60,255 nucleotides of DNA, from positions 1-60,255 of the forward strand of contig DIHK01000025.1 in assembly GCA_002420115.1 (NCBI GenBank), read 5' to 3'. How positions within the stretch are numbered: position 1 is the stretch's first letter; the number at the start of each line of letters is the position of its first letter. The stretch is from Nitrospira sp. UBA5698. Its GTDB lineage: Bacteria > Nitrospirota > Nitrospiria > Nitrospirales > Nitrospiraceae. Positions 53,401-60,255 of the stretch are shown in pieces. A model generated the notes under the pieces. That model was given only the letters and a program-made list of their open reading frames with translations, was not told where the DNA came from and did no database searches. The position numbers were made by a program, and so were the translations under genes.

Positions 53401-53457
53401 TTGACCACCGGTGGAATCCCGGCATCGAGTGAGCCTCTTGAGGAGCTAAGTGTGTAG
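50425..53457 (+). CDS. dnaE2: Error-prone DNA polymerase III alpha subunit, DnaE2
   Basis: A protein of about 1010 residues. An N-terminal PHP domain (NLHTHSSYSPMWGVPTLEAL), the polymerase core with GRGSAAASIVSYCLGITHVD and PDIDIDFPWDERPKI (catalytic Asp residues), helix-hairpin regions and a C-terminal OB fold (VTLTGWLLTEKIVSTKKGEP). It lacks the tau-binding tail of DnaE1 and has the length of DnaE2. The GTG at 50425 has AGGAG eight bases upstream; ATG 50407 overlaps imuB and has no such site. With ImuB it performs mutagenic lesion bypass after DNA damage. Confidence 0.92.
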   Translation: MSFVNLHTHSSYSPMWGVPTLEALCRTAQSQGQDYLALTDTNGLYDAIRFLEVAREHGLKPILGAELVFGQHRAVLLAKDPAGYANLCRILSARHCDASFDFIQTVAQHRTGLVILSDDPVALTAWQAESQEDLYVELTVGPTLPDSVALSRRLTLPPAATTRAAFLHPTDYQAHRLLRAIAENTTLSRLRADHCALPSHWLMPEPELARHLPHVPEAITNTRQIAEQCHTDWDFKQTIFPSFRQLSSDAAFETLHRKTYEGAIWRYGTLSPIVRQRVEKELAVIRVKGYADYFLVVDEIVRQAPRTCGRGSAAASIVSYCLGITHVDPIKHNLFFERFLNPGRHDPPDIDIDFPWDERPKILDWVFAHYGHQHAAMVANQNTLASRAALREISKVYGLPAGEIGKVLNFLQRRADFVDVQPGMTVQDWARDVCRALNLRNPWPDILYWSTQLDGHFRNLGLHPGGVVLVPDEIRRYVPVEISASNLPVIQWEKDQTEEAGLVKIDLLGNRSLAVIRDALAAIKRNTGRVIDYATWDPLSDPATNELIRRGDTMGCFYVESPATRLLLKKLWVGMPPVRRAVADVFEYLVAVSSIIRPAANVFADEFVRRAHGQRYQSLHPLLDEVLAETHGIMVYQEDVMKVAVALGGFSVEDGDQLRKVLSKKHKERQLRDYQRQFYQGAMTCGVECRVIDAIWTMIMSFAGYSFCKPHSASYAQVSFKSAYLRAHYPAEFIAAVVSNQGGYYSAFAYLSEGRRMGLTILPPDINASTWAYTGSGKTVRVGFMQIKGFQKDLAKQVIAEREQHGLYRSPSDFLSRVKLDYAQAMLLIKAGCFDSIAGELTRPALLWRVFAAQANKPSVPIPIPTEYSAQKKLHHELSLCGFPLQCHPLDQFKDSLAGTSHILANDLTQYVGEEVTLTGWLLTEKIVSTKKGEPMEFMTLEDQTSMYDATVFPTTYRRYCHLLATNQAYVVTGLVEEHFSTVSVTVKTLQLLTTGGIPASSEPLEELSV

Positions 53458-53475
53458 ACAGTAAACTCTCGCTCC

Positions 53476-54378
53476 ATGCCGCTCTCACCCCTGATTCGCT
53501 TCGGGACCTCCACATGGACCTACGAAGGCTGGCAAGGTCAGGTCTATCTCAAGAAGTACGCGAAGACAACCTTTGCGCGGGAATGTCTGGGTGAATATTG
53601 TCAGTATCTTTACAACGGTGAGCCCTGCTTTCGCACAGTCGGCAATGACTCGACGTTCTACCGACCCCCGACCGCCAATCAGCTTCGGCACTATCTGAAC
53701 CAGATCCCTGAAGATTTTGAGATGTGCTTCAAGGTGTGGGAGGAGATCACGATTCCGACCTACGCGAACCAAGCTCGGTATGGCGTGAAGGCTGGACAAC
53801 CCAATCCTCGGTTTCTTGATGCCAAGCTATTCAATGATCTGGTGCTTACTCCCTACCGCGAAGCGAAGTTCGAATCGCACACCGGCCCGTTTCTCTTCGA
53901 GTTTCAACGACACGGCATGTCGAGCGAGGACTTCTGCCTACTCCTGGATAGCTTCTTTAGCCAACTCCCCAAGGACTTTCGTTATGCGGTAGAGATCAGG
54001 AACGCAGGGTTGCTGGGTCCTGACTATCGCAAGGTGTTAGAGCAACACGGCGTTTCCCATGTCTACAATCACTGGTCCTACATGCCACCGTTACGGGAGC
54101 AGAATCAAAGGATGGAGGATTGCTTCACGGCTCCCTTCACAGTTGTGCGACTTCTAACGCCGCTCAAGATGTCCTATGAAGTGGCGAAGAAACGAGCGGA
54201 GCCGTACACAAAGATTGTGGAAGAACTTCCAGAGATGCGGCGAGACACCGTGGAACTGGTGAAGAAAGCGGTGGGAGAGAAGCGAAAGGCGTATGTCTTG
54301 GTGAATAATCGCAGCGAAGGGAATGCGCCCTTGACTATTCAAGCCCTACGGACTGCGCTGCAAGCCGCGAAGACATGA
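53476..54378 (+). CDS. DUF72 (YecE-like) protein
   Basis: A 300-residue TIM-barrel protein with the DUF72 phrases IRFGTSTWTYEGWQGQVY near the start, TVGNDSTFYRPPTANQLRHY, FEMCFKVWEEIT, YAVEIRNAGLLGPDY and the late YVLVNNRSEGNAP. The biochemical role of this family is unknown. It follows dnaE2 by 18 bases on the same strand and may be read with it. Confidence 0.85.
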   Translation: MPLSPLIRFGTSTWTYEGWQGQVYLKKYAKTTFARECLGEYCQYLYNGEPCFRTVGNDSTFYRPPTANQLRHYLNQIPEDFEMCFKVWEEITIPTYANQARYGVKAGQPNPRFLDAKLFNDLVLTPYREAKFESHTGPFLFEFQRHGMSSEDFCLLLDSFFSQLPKDFRYAVEIRNAGLLGPDYRKVLEQHGVSHVYNHWSYMPPLREQNQRMEDCFTAPFTVVRLLTPLKMSYEVAKKRAEPYTKIVEELPEMRRDTVELVKKAVGEKRKAYVLVNNRSEGNAPLTIQALRTALQAAKT

Positions 54379-54596
54379 GTCTTGCCTCTTTCCATTTTGG
54401 CTTGTCCTGACGGCAGAAACGGAAGAACGCCGCGCGTTCTAGAATACCATGGCCCGTAGTCCCGATGGATGCCGTAGTCTTTGCCGCGCAGGCGGAAGCG
54501 GTGGAGGTGAACGTCAGTCCAGCCGAAGGTAAGCTGGATCAGCTTGGACAACAGTTCGATGAGAACTTTGTAACATTGGCCTTCCATTCGAGCCAC
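54339..54596 (-). pseudogene. Remnant of a plasmid pRiA4b ORF-3-like (TnpR-passenger) protein
   Basis: The minus frame contains LLSKLIQLTFGWTDVHLHRF followed by RLRGKDYGI, the core of the PRiA4_ORF3 family (pattern His-x-x-Ile-Gln-x-x-Phe-Gly-Trp...His-Leu-His-x-Phe...Tyr-Gly). That family is carried by IS1096-type elements and plasmids. Both the N-terminal part and the long C-terminal part of the family are missing, so it is a fragment. It fills most of the gap between the DUF72 gene and the thioredoxin-like gene. Confidence 0.6.
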
Positions 54597-54663
54597 CTTC
54601 TAATCGGAGTGGCCATTTCAGCCTTGTGATCCAGCTTACAGATTCCCCTGAACAGACCGGCCT

Positions 54664-54921
54664 ATGCTGCGTCTCATGCGGCGAGTCGATTTCTACTTCC
54701 ACAACAGTTGCCTATCACAGCAGTCGATCCTGCGACTCGCGAGAGAAGTGGAAACAGCATATCCAGAATGGACAGTGACCGTTCACCCCCTCTGGGAGGA
54801 TGAAGTAAAGGCGATGGGCTTCAACACTCTGCCGGCTATCACGATCAACGGTGTGCCAACTGTTTTCGGCACACCGAGCAGGGAATGGCTCCTGGAGACC
54901 ATTCGGATGTGCAACCTATGA
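54664..54921 (+). CDS. Small thioredoxin-like protein with one Cys
   Basis: An 85-residue protein (or 80 from the inner ATG). It has the beta-alpha-beta start VDFYFHNSCLSQQSILRLAR and the cis-Pro region FNTLPAITINGVPTVFGTPS of Thioredoxin_3/glutaredoxin-like domains. The active-site position reads Cys-Leu-Ser-Gln, so only the first Cys of CxxC remains. Its stop overlaps the ATG of the AhpD-like gene (ATGA), which points to a shared task, perhaps redox or thiol sensing. Confidence 0.65.
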   Translation: MLRLMRRVDFYFHNSCLSQQSILRLAREVETAYPEWTVTVHPLWEDEVKAMGFNTLPAITINGVPTVFGTPSREWLLETIRMCNL

Positions 54922-55433
54922 ATCAGACGGCAAGTACACAGAGGGTCGAGTACGTCAACTCCTCGTATTCCCCGACAGCAGTCGAGCAGTCGGAACGGTC
55001 CCATTACGATGCTGAATGCTCGCGCTATCTAGCCACACAGACAGTCTTCAAGGACATCACCGAGACATTAGGCACTACGTTCGTGCCCGACTTGTTCGCC
55101 GCTCTGGAGAGAAACCCGGCCTATCTCGAAGCCGCTTGGGAACTCTTCAAGGACGAGGTGGGTCTGGATGCCCTTGATGCTTGTACCAGACACATCGTGG
55201 CACTGGCCATCACCACGAATAGGAGAGGCACGTACCTGATCACTGCATTTCCGCATGCCTTCTATCTGAGTCCTGTGGGCCCTCGGAGATGCGAGTCGAT
55301 TGTGTCGACGATTCGAATGTTTCAAGCATTTGATCGCTATCTGTCCGACCTTGAGCCTGCCCGGTGCCAGAAACCAGAAACACTGGGAACAACTTCCGTA
55401 CCCCCTACTCAGACCCCGAGGCGATTGAAATGA
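54918..55433 (+). CDS. AhpD-like (carboxymuconolactone decarboxylase fold) protein
   Basis: A 171-residue, all-helical protein. The region FVPDLFAALERNPAYLEAAW, LDACTRHIVALAITTNRRGT and YLITAFPHAFYLSPVG follows the helix pattern of AhpD/CMD-fold proteins, but the CxxC and following His of AhpD are not present. The flanks are low complexity. It is translationally coupled to the thioredoxin-like gene. An N-terminal extension in the longer frame from 54885 is inside the upstream gene and is rejected. Confidence 0.6.
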   Translation: MNQTASTQRVEYVNSSYSPTAVEQSERSHYDAECSRYLATQTVFKDITETLGTTFVPDLFAALERNPAYLEAAWELFKDEVGLDALDACTRHIVALAITTNRRGTYLITAFPHAFYLSPVGPRRCESIVSTIRMFQAFDRYLSDLEPARCQKPETLGTTSVPPTQTPRRLK

Positions 55434-55467
55434 GTTACATCTTCGGCTGACAAACCGTGGCGCACAT

Positions 55468-56460
55468 ATGACGTTCCCATCGTCGATCAGTACAACCTGG
55501 TGGTGCCGTCTCACCTCCCCGCAATGGCGCTGGGTCTTGCTTCTCGCCGGAGGCGCTGTGTTGATCCTCGCCGCTTGGCTGGGATTCAGAAAGATTCCGA
55601 CCACCACCTTCGATCTGACGCGTCACAGCGTCCCGCTGGACCAGCTCGTGGATGGCGGGCCTGGGAAGGACGGCATTCCGGCCATTCTGATTCCGAAGTT
55701 CGCTTCTGCCGCAGATGCCACGTTCCTCCGCGACGACGATCGAGTCCTCGGGTTGACAGCCGGTACAGAAGCCAAAGCCTATCCGATCAAGATTCTCAAT
55801 TGGCATGAAATTGTCAACGACGTGATCGGGGGAAAGGCCGTCGTCATCACCTATTGCCCTCTCTGCGGTACCGGCATGGCCTTCGAGGCCGACGTGCAGG
55901 GACAGCGCCATACCTTCGGTGTCTCCGGCCTGCTCTACCAAAGCGACCTGCTCATGTACGACCATCAGACCGAGAGCCTCTGGTCACAAGTCGGTATGCA
56001 TGCCGTAGCTGGTCCGTTAATGGGAGAGAAGCTCACTCCGATATTTCTGGAACATACGAGCTGGCGGGAGTGGCACACCGCCCATCCCTCTACCGTCGTC
56101 CTCTCGACCAGAACCGGCTCATTCCGTAACTACGATCGCGATCCCTACGCGGGATACGACGAAAGCTCAGAGCTGTTTTTCGACACGACCCATGTCGATT
56201 CGCGTTACCACCCCAAGGAATGGGTGATCGGCCTCGAAATCCAGGGCGTCACCAAAGCCTATCCCTTTATGGAACTGAGAAAAGTCTCGTCACCCCTGGT
56301 CGACCACGTGAATGGACGGCGAGTGACCGTGTGCTTCAACGCAGCTTCTCGTAGTGGTTCGGTCGTTGACGACGACGGGAAGCCGTTTCCTTCCGTGACG
56401 GCCTTTTGGTTCGCTTGGTACGCGTTTCATCCGGACACGCAGGTGTTCACGGCTCCCTAA
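55468..56460 (+). CDS. DUF3179 membrane-anchored protein
   Basis: A 330-residue protein. One N-terminal membrane segment (WVLLLAGGAVLILAAWLGF) is followed by the DUF3179 domain: EAKAYPIKILNWHEIVNDVI, VVITYCPLCGTGMAF, FGVSGLLYQSDLLMYDHQTE, SLWSQ and a second VNGRRVTVCF. The CPLCGT motif with its two Cys is characteristic. It should sit outside the inner membrane. The family function is unknown. The gene is single, flanked by the AhpD-like and lipoprotein genes. Confidence 0.85.
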   Translation: MTFPSSISTTWWCRLTSPQWRWVLLLAGGAVLILAAWLGFRKIPTTTFDLTRHSVPLDQLVDGGPGKDGIPAILIPKFASAADATFLRDDDRVLGLTAGTEAKAYPIKILNWHEIVNDVIGGKAVVITYCPLCGTGMAFEADVQGQRHTFGVSGLLYQSDLLMYDHQTESLWSQVGMHAVAGPLMGEKLTPIFLEHTSWREWHTAHPSTVVLSTRTGSFRNYDRDPYAGYDESSELFFDTTHVDSRYHPKEWVIGLEIQGVTKAYPFMELRKVSSPLVDHVNGRRVTVCFNAASRSGSVVDDDGKPFPSVTAFWFAWYAFHPDTQVFTAP

Positions 56461-56539
56461 GAAGTGGGGACACTGATGAAACGACGGTCGAGACCGATAC
56501 AAGACTTCGCGAGAGTGTAGAATCGAAAGGAGGCACCCG

Positions 56540-57523
56540 ATGCCACCCGTACTCCTCGTCACCTTTTTCCTCATTGGCTCATCATTCTCCGGTTGTGTCG
56601 ATACGAGTCCCTACACCAGCCAGCCACTGCCCGTGGCACAGGCTGAACGGTATATCGAAACAGAGGGGGTGGGCCAACTGCCCAATCGAAGGCTCGCCAT
56701 CACCTCGTTCGGGATTGAATTCGACACGAAACTGCTCTTGCCCTTACCCGCAGATCAACGCCGTCAAGTGCCCGGAGAGATCCGTACCGTCCCCCACGGT
56801 CACAAGGCGGTTGTTTTGAGTCTCTCTGAAGACCGGATGCAATCTCTGGCCGATCAAGCCTATACACAGCTCGTGGAAGATCTACAGACCGCCGGCTATG
56901 ACATCATTCCCTACGAGACCTATAACAATCTCCCAACCTATCGAACGCTGATTAACCTTGGTGGTCATGAGTCGCCGACCTCCATGACATTCAGATTGGG
57001 GTGCCCGGATAATGTGGTCCAAGGTGAAGCATTGGTGTTTGCTCCTACCGGTTTGAAATGGTATTCCCCACCTGTGGAAGAAATTGGATCGCGCCTTGGC
57101 AATACCCTCGCGAGTCTCGGCTCAGAACTCCATCTCATGGGGCGCGGACTCCTGGGCGAAGAAGCCATCGGCCAAGTCGAGGTCGACCTGGCTAACATAC
57201 TGAATGCCACGCTGGTGAAAGCGTACTACGTGGTGAGTCCTGTGCAGAGACTCGTGGAGACTGAGGTGCTCAACGGGACTTTTCCGATCGAAGGCAGCTC
57301 GGTTATCGGCGGCGGAGAGACTCGCCTGGCCTTCCGAACCCTAGATGCCCCGATAAGCCATCACCTTCTCGGAAGAAACACACCGCCTCGGGACGGGAAT
57401 GCCTTCGTGCGTCTTCTCAGAGATGTGCGAGTAAGGGACGATCACACATCCAGCCGGGATCTTGAAACTTACCTGGATGTCATCGGCAAGCTGTTCGTCT
57501 TGGCCATGATGGCGGAGAGGTAA
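56540..57523 (+). CDS. Hypothetical lipoprotein
   Basis: A 327-residue protein with a lipoprotein signal (lipobox SSFSGC, Cys19) and no recognised domain. AAAGGAGG lies 6-7 bases upstream of the ATG. Inner segments (LSLSEDRMQSLADQAYTQLV, LQTAGYDIIPYETYNNLP) resemble the strand-helix units of lipoproteins that assemble on the outer membrane, but no family could be named. The last part is Arg-rich (VRLLRDVRVRDDHTSSRD). Confidence 0.7.
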   Translation: MPPVLLVTFFLIGSSFSGCVDTSPYTSQPLPVAQAERYIETEGVGQLPNRRLAITSFGIEFDTKLLLPLPADQRRQVPGEIRTVPHGHKAVVLSLSEDRMQSLADQAYTQLVEDLQTAGYDIIPYETYNNLPTYRTLINLGGHESPTSMTFRLGCPDNVVQGEALVFAPTGLKWYSPPVEEIGSRLGNTLASLGSELHLMGRGLLGEEAIGQVEVDLANILNATLVKAYYVVSPVQRLVETEVLNGTFPIEGSSVIGGGETRLAFRTLDAPISHHLLGRNTPPRDGNAFVRLLRDVRVRDDHTSSRDLETYLDVIGKLFVLAMMAER

Positions 57524-57616
57524 GCCCTGCTACATCTTTTTTCTGGCCGCCCAGGTGGAAGAGCCAAGATCAGCAAATGGAGTGGCATGGTGCTCTAGCT
57601 GAATCAAGTACTAGGA

Positions 57617-58375
57617 ATGATCATTGCGTTGCTTCGAATGATGTTCAAGCTCATTCTGATCGGATCAGTAATCGGCGTGAGTGTTGTCGTCGCATTCTGG
57701 GACGACTTTGGCCGACTACTCGATACGGAACGGCTGAGCGGACAACTCCAGGCAGCCGGTCCGTTCGGCCCATTCGTGTTCATGTTGTTGATGGCGATGG
57801 CGGTGGTGATCAGTCCGATTCCCAGTTTACCTCTTGATCTTGCCGCAGGGGCGACCTTCGGTGTGACTCTGGGCACGATGTATGCGGTCATTGGAGCGGA
57901 GATTGGGGCCATTCTGAGCTTCCTGATCGGGCGGTCCTTGGGACGAGAGGCATTGACGAGACTCCTTCGAATCGACATCACGTTTTGTGAACGTTGTTCA
58001 GATCGACATCTTGCCCTCTTTGTTTTCCTATCCCGATTGCTTCCGATATTTTCATTCGACCTTATCAGTTATGGAGCAGGACTGACCAACATGTCCCTGC
58101 GGGCGTTCGCAGTGGCGACATTGCTGGGAATGATCGGTCCAACATTTCTGCTGACCTATGCGGGTGAGCAAGTGGTCTCGGGAGAATGGGTGCTGATCGT
58201 GTTAGGCCTCGCCATGGTCGCCCTGCTGCTGCTCATCCCGAAATTGATGGTCCGATATCGGACCAGACGGTGGGTAGAATTCATACGAGGCGGAACTCCG
58301 GTCGCCGACCCGGAGAGAGCCGTTGAGCCGACTCCAGCAAGCCCCTGTTCCTCGTGCGGGGGATCGTTGAGCTGA
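57617..58375 (+). CDS. TVP38/TMEM64-type (VTT domain) membrane protein
   Basis: A 252-residue polytopic protein. The VTT/SNARE-associated domain is visible: VISPIPSLPLDLAAGATFGV, GAEIGAILSFLIGRSLGRE, FLSRLLPIFSFDLISYGAG and a final helix pair. Members of the DedA/TVP38 superfamily act in lipid flipping and membrane homeostasis. The C-terminal tail ends in a Cys pair (PCSSCGGS) of unknown use. Confidence 0.88.
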   Translation: MIIALLRMMFKLILIGSVIGVSVVVAFWDDFGRLLDTERLSGQLQAAGPFGPFVFMLLMAMAVVISPIPSLPLDLAAGATFGVTLGTMYAVIGAEIGAILSFLIGRSLGREALTRLLRIDITFCERCSDRHLALFVFLSRLLPIFSFDLISYGAGLTNMSLRAFAVATLLGMIGPTFLLTYAGEQVVSGEWVLIVLGLAMVALLLLIPKLMVRYRTRRWVEFIRGGTPVADPERAVEPTPASPCSSCGGSLS

Positions 58376-58563
58376 AATTATCGTACCCCGACACTCCTAT
58401 TTCAAGCGACAGACCTGACTGCGCGCACCTTAATCCCCATCGTGGGCACCTCCTAGCGCTGCCGGTCTTTGTTAACGACCTGCTGCCATCGATTCGGAAG
58501 TTCCTCTACCATCCGCCTCGCCTCTGACGGTAGACCATACCCTTGGTGAAATCTCTTGGTGGT

Positions 58564-58579
58564 TGTAAGGCACCTTACA
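58564..58579. promoter_or_regulatory. Perfect inverted repeat TGTAAGG-CA-CCTTACA
   Basis: Seven-base arms with a two-base centre, located 79 bases upstream of the DUF2934 gene. A related site lies after that gene at 58941-58962. It may be a repressor or activator site. No T-run follows, so it is not a terminator. Confidence 0.5.
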
Positions 58580-58657
58580 GCCGGCAGGCGGAGAAGTCAG
58601 GTAGAAAGACTCCTAATAGGGAAGGTCCTGGCCATCTGACACAAAGGGGGAGGGATT

Positions 58658-58843
58658 ATGAGCAAAGAGAAAAACAACATTAAGAGAGGAAACTCATCCG
58701 GGATAGACCGTGAGATCGCTCAAGAAGAAATCCGCGCTCTCGCCTATCAGCTCTTCTGTGAGTGCGGATGTGCACATGGGCACGATGTGGAGCATTGGCT
58801 GGAAGCAGAACGACGGGTGCTCACACGACATCAAGGGCATTGA
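58658..58843 (+). CDS. DUF2934 protein
   Basis: A 61-residue protein. The region REIAQEEIRALAYQLFCECG followed by HGHDVEHWLEAERRVL is the complete DUF2934 pattern (Ala-Tyr-x-Leu...Gly-x-x-x-Gly-His-Asp-x-x-His-Trp-Leu-x-Ala-Glu). The family is common in Nitrospira and other soil or water bacteria and has no known function. AGGGGGAGGG lies upstream. A Cys-x-Cys-Gly-Cys cluster in the middle is extra. Confidence 0.88.
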   Translation: MSKEKNNIKRGNSSGIDREIAQEEIRALAYQLFCECGCAHGHDVEHWLEAERRVLTRHQGH

Positions 58844-58940
58844 GGAGGAATCTCTTAAATCATCGTTCCTGCACGACAATACCAGGACCAATACCTGACA
58901 GTTGTTTAGCGGGTGTGCAACTAGGTTGCGGCTGGTCCAC

Positions 58941-58962
58941 AACTGTAATCCATCTTACAGTT
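58941..58962. promoter_or_regulatory. Inverted repeat AACTGTAA-6-TTACAGTT
   Basis: Perfect eight-base arms with a six-base spacer, about 100 bases before the small membrane protein gene. It shares the TGTAA/TTACA half-sites with 58564-58579. TTCTTTTCTTG follows, so a terminator role for the DUF2934 transcript is an alternative. Confidence 0.5.
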
Positions 58963-59064
58963 CTTTTCTTGTATCTCTCATAGAACGGCGACAGACACGA
59001 TAAGAAGCCGATGGATTCTCTTATCGTGGATGCGGCTCTGTTGACTGAGGAAAACTCTCCGTCT

Positions 59065-59367
59065 ATGCGTGCTCAATTCCGATTGCCTCTCGTAATCGTG
59101 CTGGCAGGGATGCTGTTCGCCTCGATCGTCGTGGTCAGTCCCCACCTGATCGTGCATGAGGTCGATCACGGGAACCATCGCTCGAACAGCCATTCGAGTC
59201 CGCTCTGTGCCTGGTTCTGTGCCGTCGGTCAGGCCATGAATACCTCCCTCCCGCTTACTGCCGCTCAGCATGCGGAGGAAGAGGCTCTCGACTCAAGTCA
59301 TCCGTCCCCTAGGCGGAACGTCCCGCCGACCCACTTGTTCACCCGAGGGCCGCCCTCCGAGGGCTGA
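59065..59367 (+). CDS. Small exported or membrane hypothetical protein
   Basis: A protein of about 100 residues with one N-terminal hydrophobic segment (LPLVIVLAGMLFASIVVVS) and a His-rich segment (HLIVHEVDHGNHRSNSHSS), followed by CAWFCAVGQAM. The His and Cys content suggests metal binding. The ATG at 59065 places the signal at the N-terminus; ATG 59011 would add 18 residues. It lies upstream of an outer-membrane transport-type gene. Confidence 0.55.
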   Translation: MRAQFRLPLVIVLAGMLFASIVVVSPHLIVHEVDHGNHRSNSHSSPLCAWFCAVGQAMNTSLPLTAAQHAEEEALDSSHPSPRRNVPPTHLFTRGPPSEG

Positions 59368-59538
59368 TCGGTTTCAGCCACATCTGTTCATCAGCCCGCT
59401 TGCAACCTCGCATGGACTGGTATCCGTGCCCACGGCACGTCCACCCAGAGAGGATCGTGAGGAAGCGTTTTCGTCATTCTCTCGGTGCGTCTTCTTTTTG
59501 GCGGAAGACGTGAACCGATCATCGAAGGAGCTCGTATC

Positions 59539-60255
59539 ATGCGATTTGCTCAGCATGTGTCATTTCTCTTCTTTCTGGCACTTTCCACTATGTTGATGAG
59601 ATCGGAGGCGCCTGCCTCGTGTGGCGCCGTCAGCTGCTTTGTGGTCATCGGAGCGCAGCAACAGATCCCACAACAAGGCCTGCTGACGGTGAGTGGTATC
59701 TACAACTATACTCCGATGCGATTGCTCAGCGGCGCCACCGGGATTATTCCAGCGGCAGATCAGGCTCAGCAACGGTTGATTTTAGATCACCACCAGGAAG
59801 TGCGAACCATCACACAGACCTATACGCTCGACTTGAACTATGGCGTCACGGACCGGCTTGCCCTTCAATTGACCGTGCCGTATCTCAAGCGTAAGCACCT
59901 GCACATCGATGGGCTCGGCGAGTCGGCAACCGAGGCCGGCGAGCCGGTCAATTTTTCAGATAATGGGTTCGGCGACGTCCGGATGACGGCCAAGTACAAC
60001 GTGTTGCCGGCGCTTCGCCACACTGTCGTCATGGGGTTCGGCGTTGAATTGCCGACCGGGGATACCCAGGCACGGGATAGCTCAGGGCAGATCTTGGAAT
60101 CCTCTGGGACAACTGGGGCGTGGCCAGGTTGGTCTCATCGGCTCGATTTATCAGACCTATGAGTTAATCCCTCATCGGTTGAGCCAGTTTGCCTTCGCTA
60201 GCTATCGCCATACCTTCCGCAATCGGGATGGGTATCAATTCGGAGACGAATACCA
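59539..60255 (+). CDS. Outer-membrane transporter-like beta-barrel protein, frame broken near 60105, runs off the window
   Basis: A strong AAGGAG site precedes ATG 59539. Signal peptide about residues 1-28. The mature part has alternating strands (TQTYTLDLNYGVTDRLALQL, VPYLKRKHLHIDG, FGDVRMTAKYNVLP, VVMGFGVELPTGD) of the phenol-degradation MetA/transporter type barrel. The first frame ends at 60162 with an unnatural tail. From about 60105 the +1 frame continues the barrel (LGQLGRGQVGLIGSIYQTYE, FASYRHTFRNRDGYQFGDEY) to the window end. So a one-base insertion, or a sequencing error, breaks the gene. Confidence 0.7.

Noticed and set aside
53457..58660. Direct repeat of the tRNA-Phe 3' end marking the right border of the integrated element.
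   Set aside because: Reading by eye found no convincing copy; a computed search for about 20 bases of the tRNA end is needed.
1..60255. CRISPR arrays, rRNA genes and complete insertion sequences.
   Set aside because: No regularly spaced repeats, rRNA sequence or full transposase gene is visible in the window.

Overview
This 60 kb window looks like a chromosomal segment of a Gram-negative bacterium of the Nitrospira type. That placement is inferred from gene content: a CysO-like sulfur carrier cluster with a JAMM protease, a PEP-CTERM tail, a DUF2934 protein, an ImuB/DnaE2 mutagenesis cassette, GlgC and many outer-membrane barrels. No rRNA or marker gene in the window proves it.

Layout. (1) 1-4.7 kb, minus strand: start of a DsbA-like lipoprotein, a Phd/RelE-type toxin-antitoxin pair, a TPM-domain protein, a nucleotidyltransferase-like protein with a changed metal motif, an FAD monooxygenase, a secreted PLD-family protein and a small hypothetical. 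(2) 4.9-10.5 kb, plus strand: a sulfur-transfer cluster with two ubiquitin-like sulfur carriers, two MoeB-type activating enzymes, a cysteine synthase, a threonine-synthase-like enzyme, a NIL-domain protein and a JAMM protease. It resembles the CysO/CysM/Mec+ cysteine pathway of mycobacteria, but doubled. (3) 10.6-14.8 kb, minus strand: two small Cys-rich proteins, an MsbA-like ABC exporter, peptide deformylase, a HEAT-repeat protein and a coiled-coil protein. (4) 14.9-18.0 kb, plus strand: glgC, overlapped by the C-terminal half of a Ski2-like helicase. (5) 18.4-41.7 kb: an exopolysaccharide locus. UDP-glucuronate decarboxylase and a secreted glycosidase-like protein are on the plus strand. 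Facing them is a sixteen-gene minus-strand run with a priming glycosyltransferase, Wzz, Wzx, Wzy, Wza, an outer-membrane barrel, glycosyltransferases, epimerases, methyltransferases and redox enzymes. (6) 41.7-46.8 kb: a scarred zone with a response-regulator start fragment, the N-terminal half of the same kind of helicase whose C-terminal half lies at 16 kb, an outer-membrane barrel, a PEP-CTERM tail remnant and a frameshifted LuxR-type regulator. (7) 46.9-53.5 kb: tRNA-Phe with an integrase running into it, an excisionase-like gene, and a divergent lexA-like/imuB/dnaE2 cassette behind a palindromic operator. (8) 53.5-60.3 kb, plus strand: a DUF72 protein, a transposon-passenger remnant (minus strand), a thioredoxin-like/AhpD-like pair, a DUF3179 protein, a lipoprotein, a TVP38-type membrane protein, a DUF2934 protein, a small membrane protein and an outer-membrane protein whose frame breaks near the window end.

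The most striking points are the helicase split into two intact halves at the two edges of the polysaccharide locus, in reversed order, and the doubled protein-thiocarboxylate cluster, in which one carrier ends in Gly-Gly-Gly-Arg. Several polysaccharide proteins also carry domains that have lost canonical catalytic motifs.
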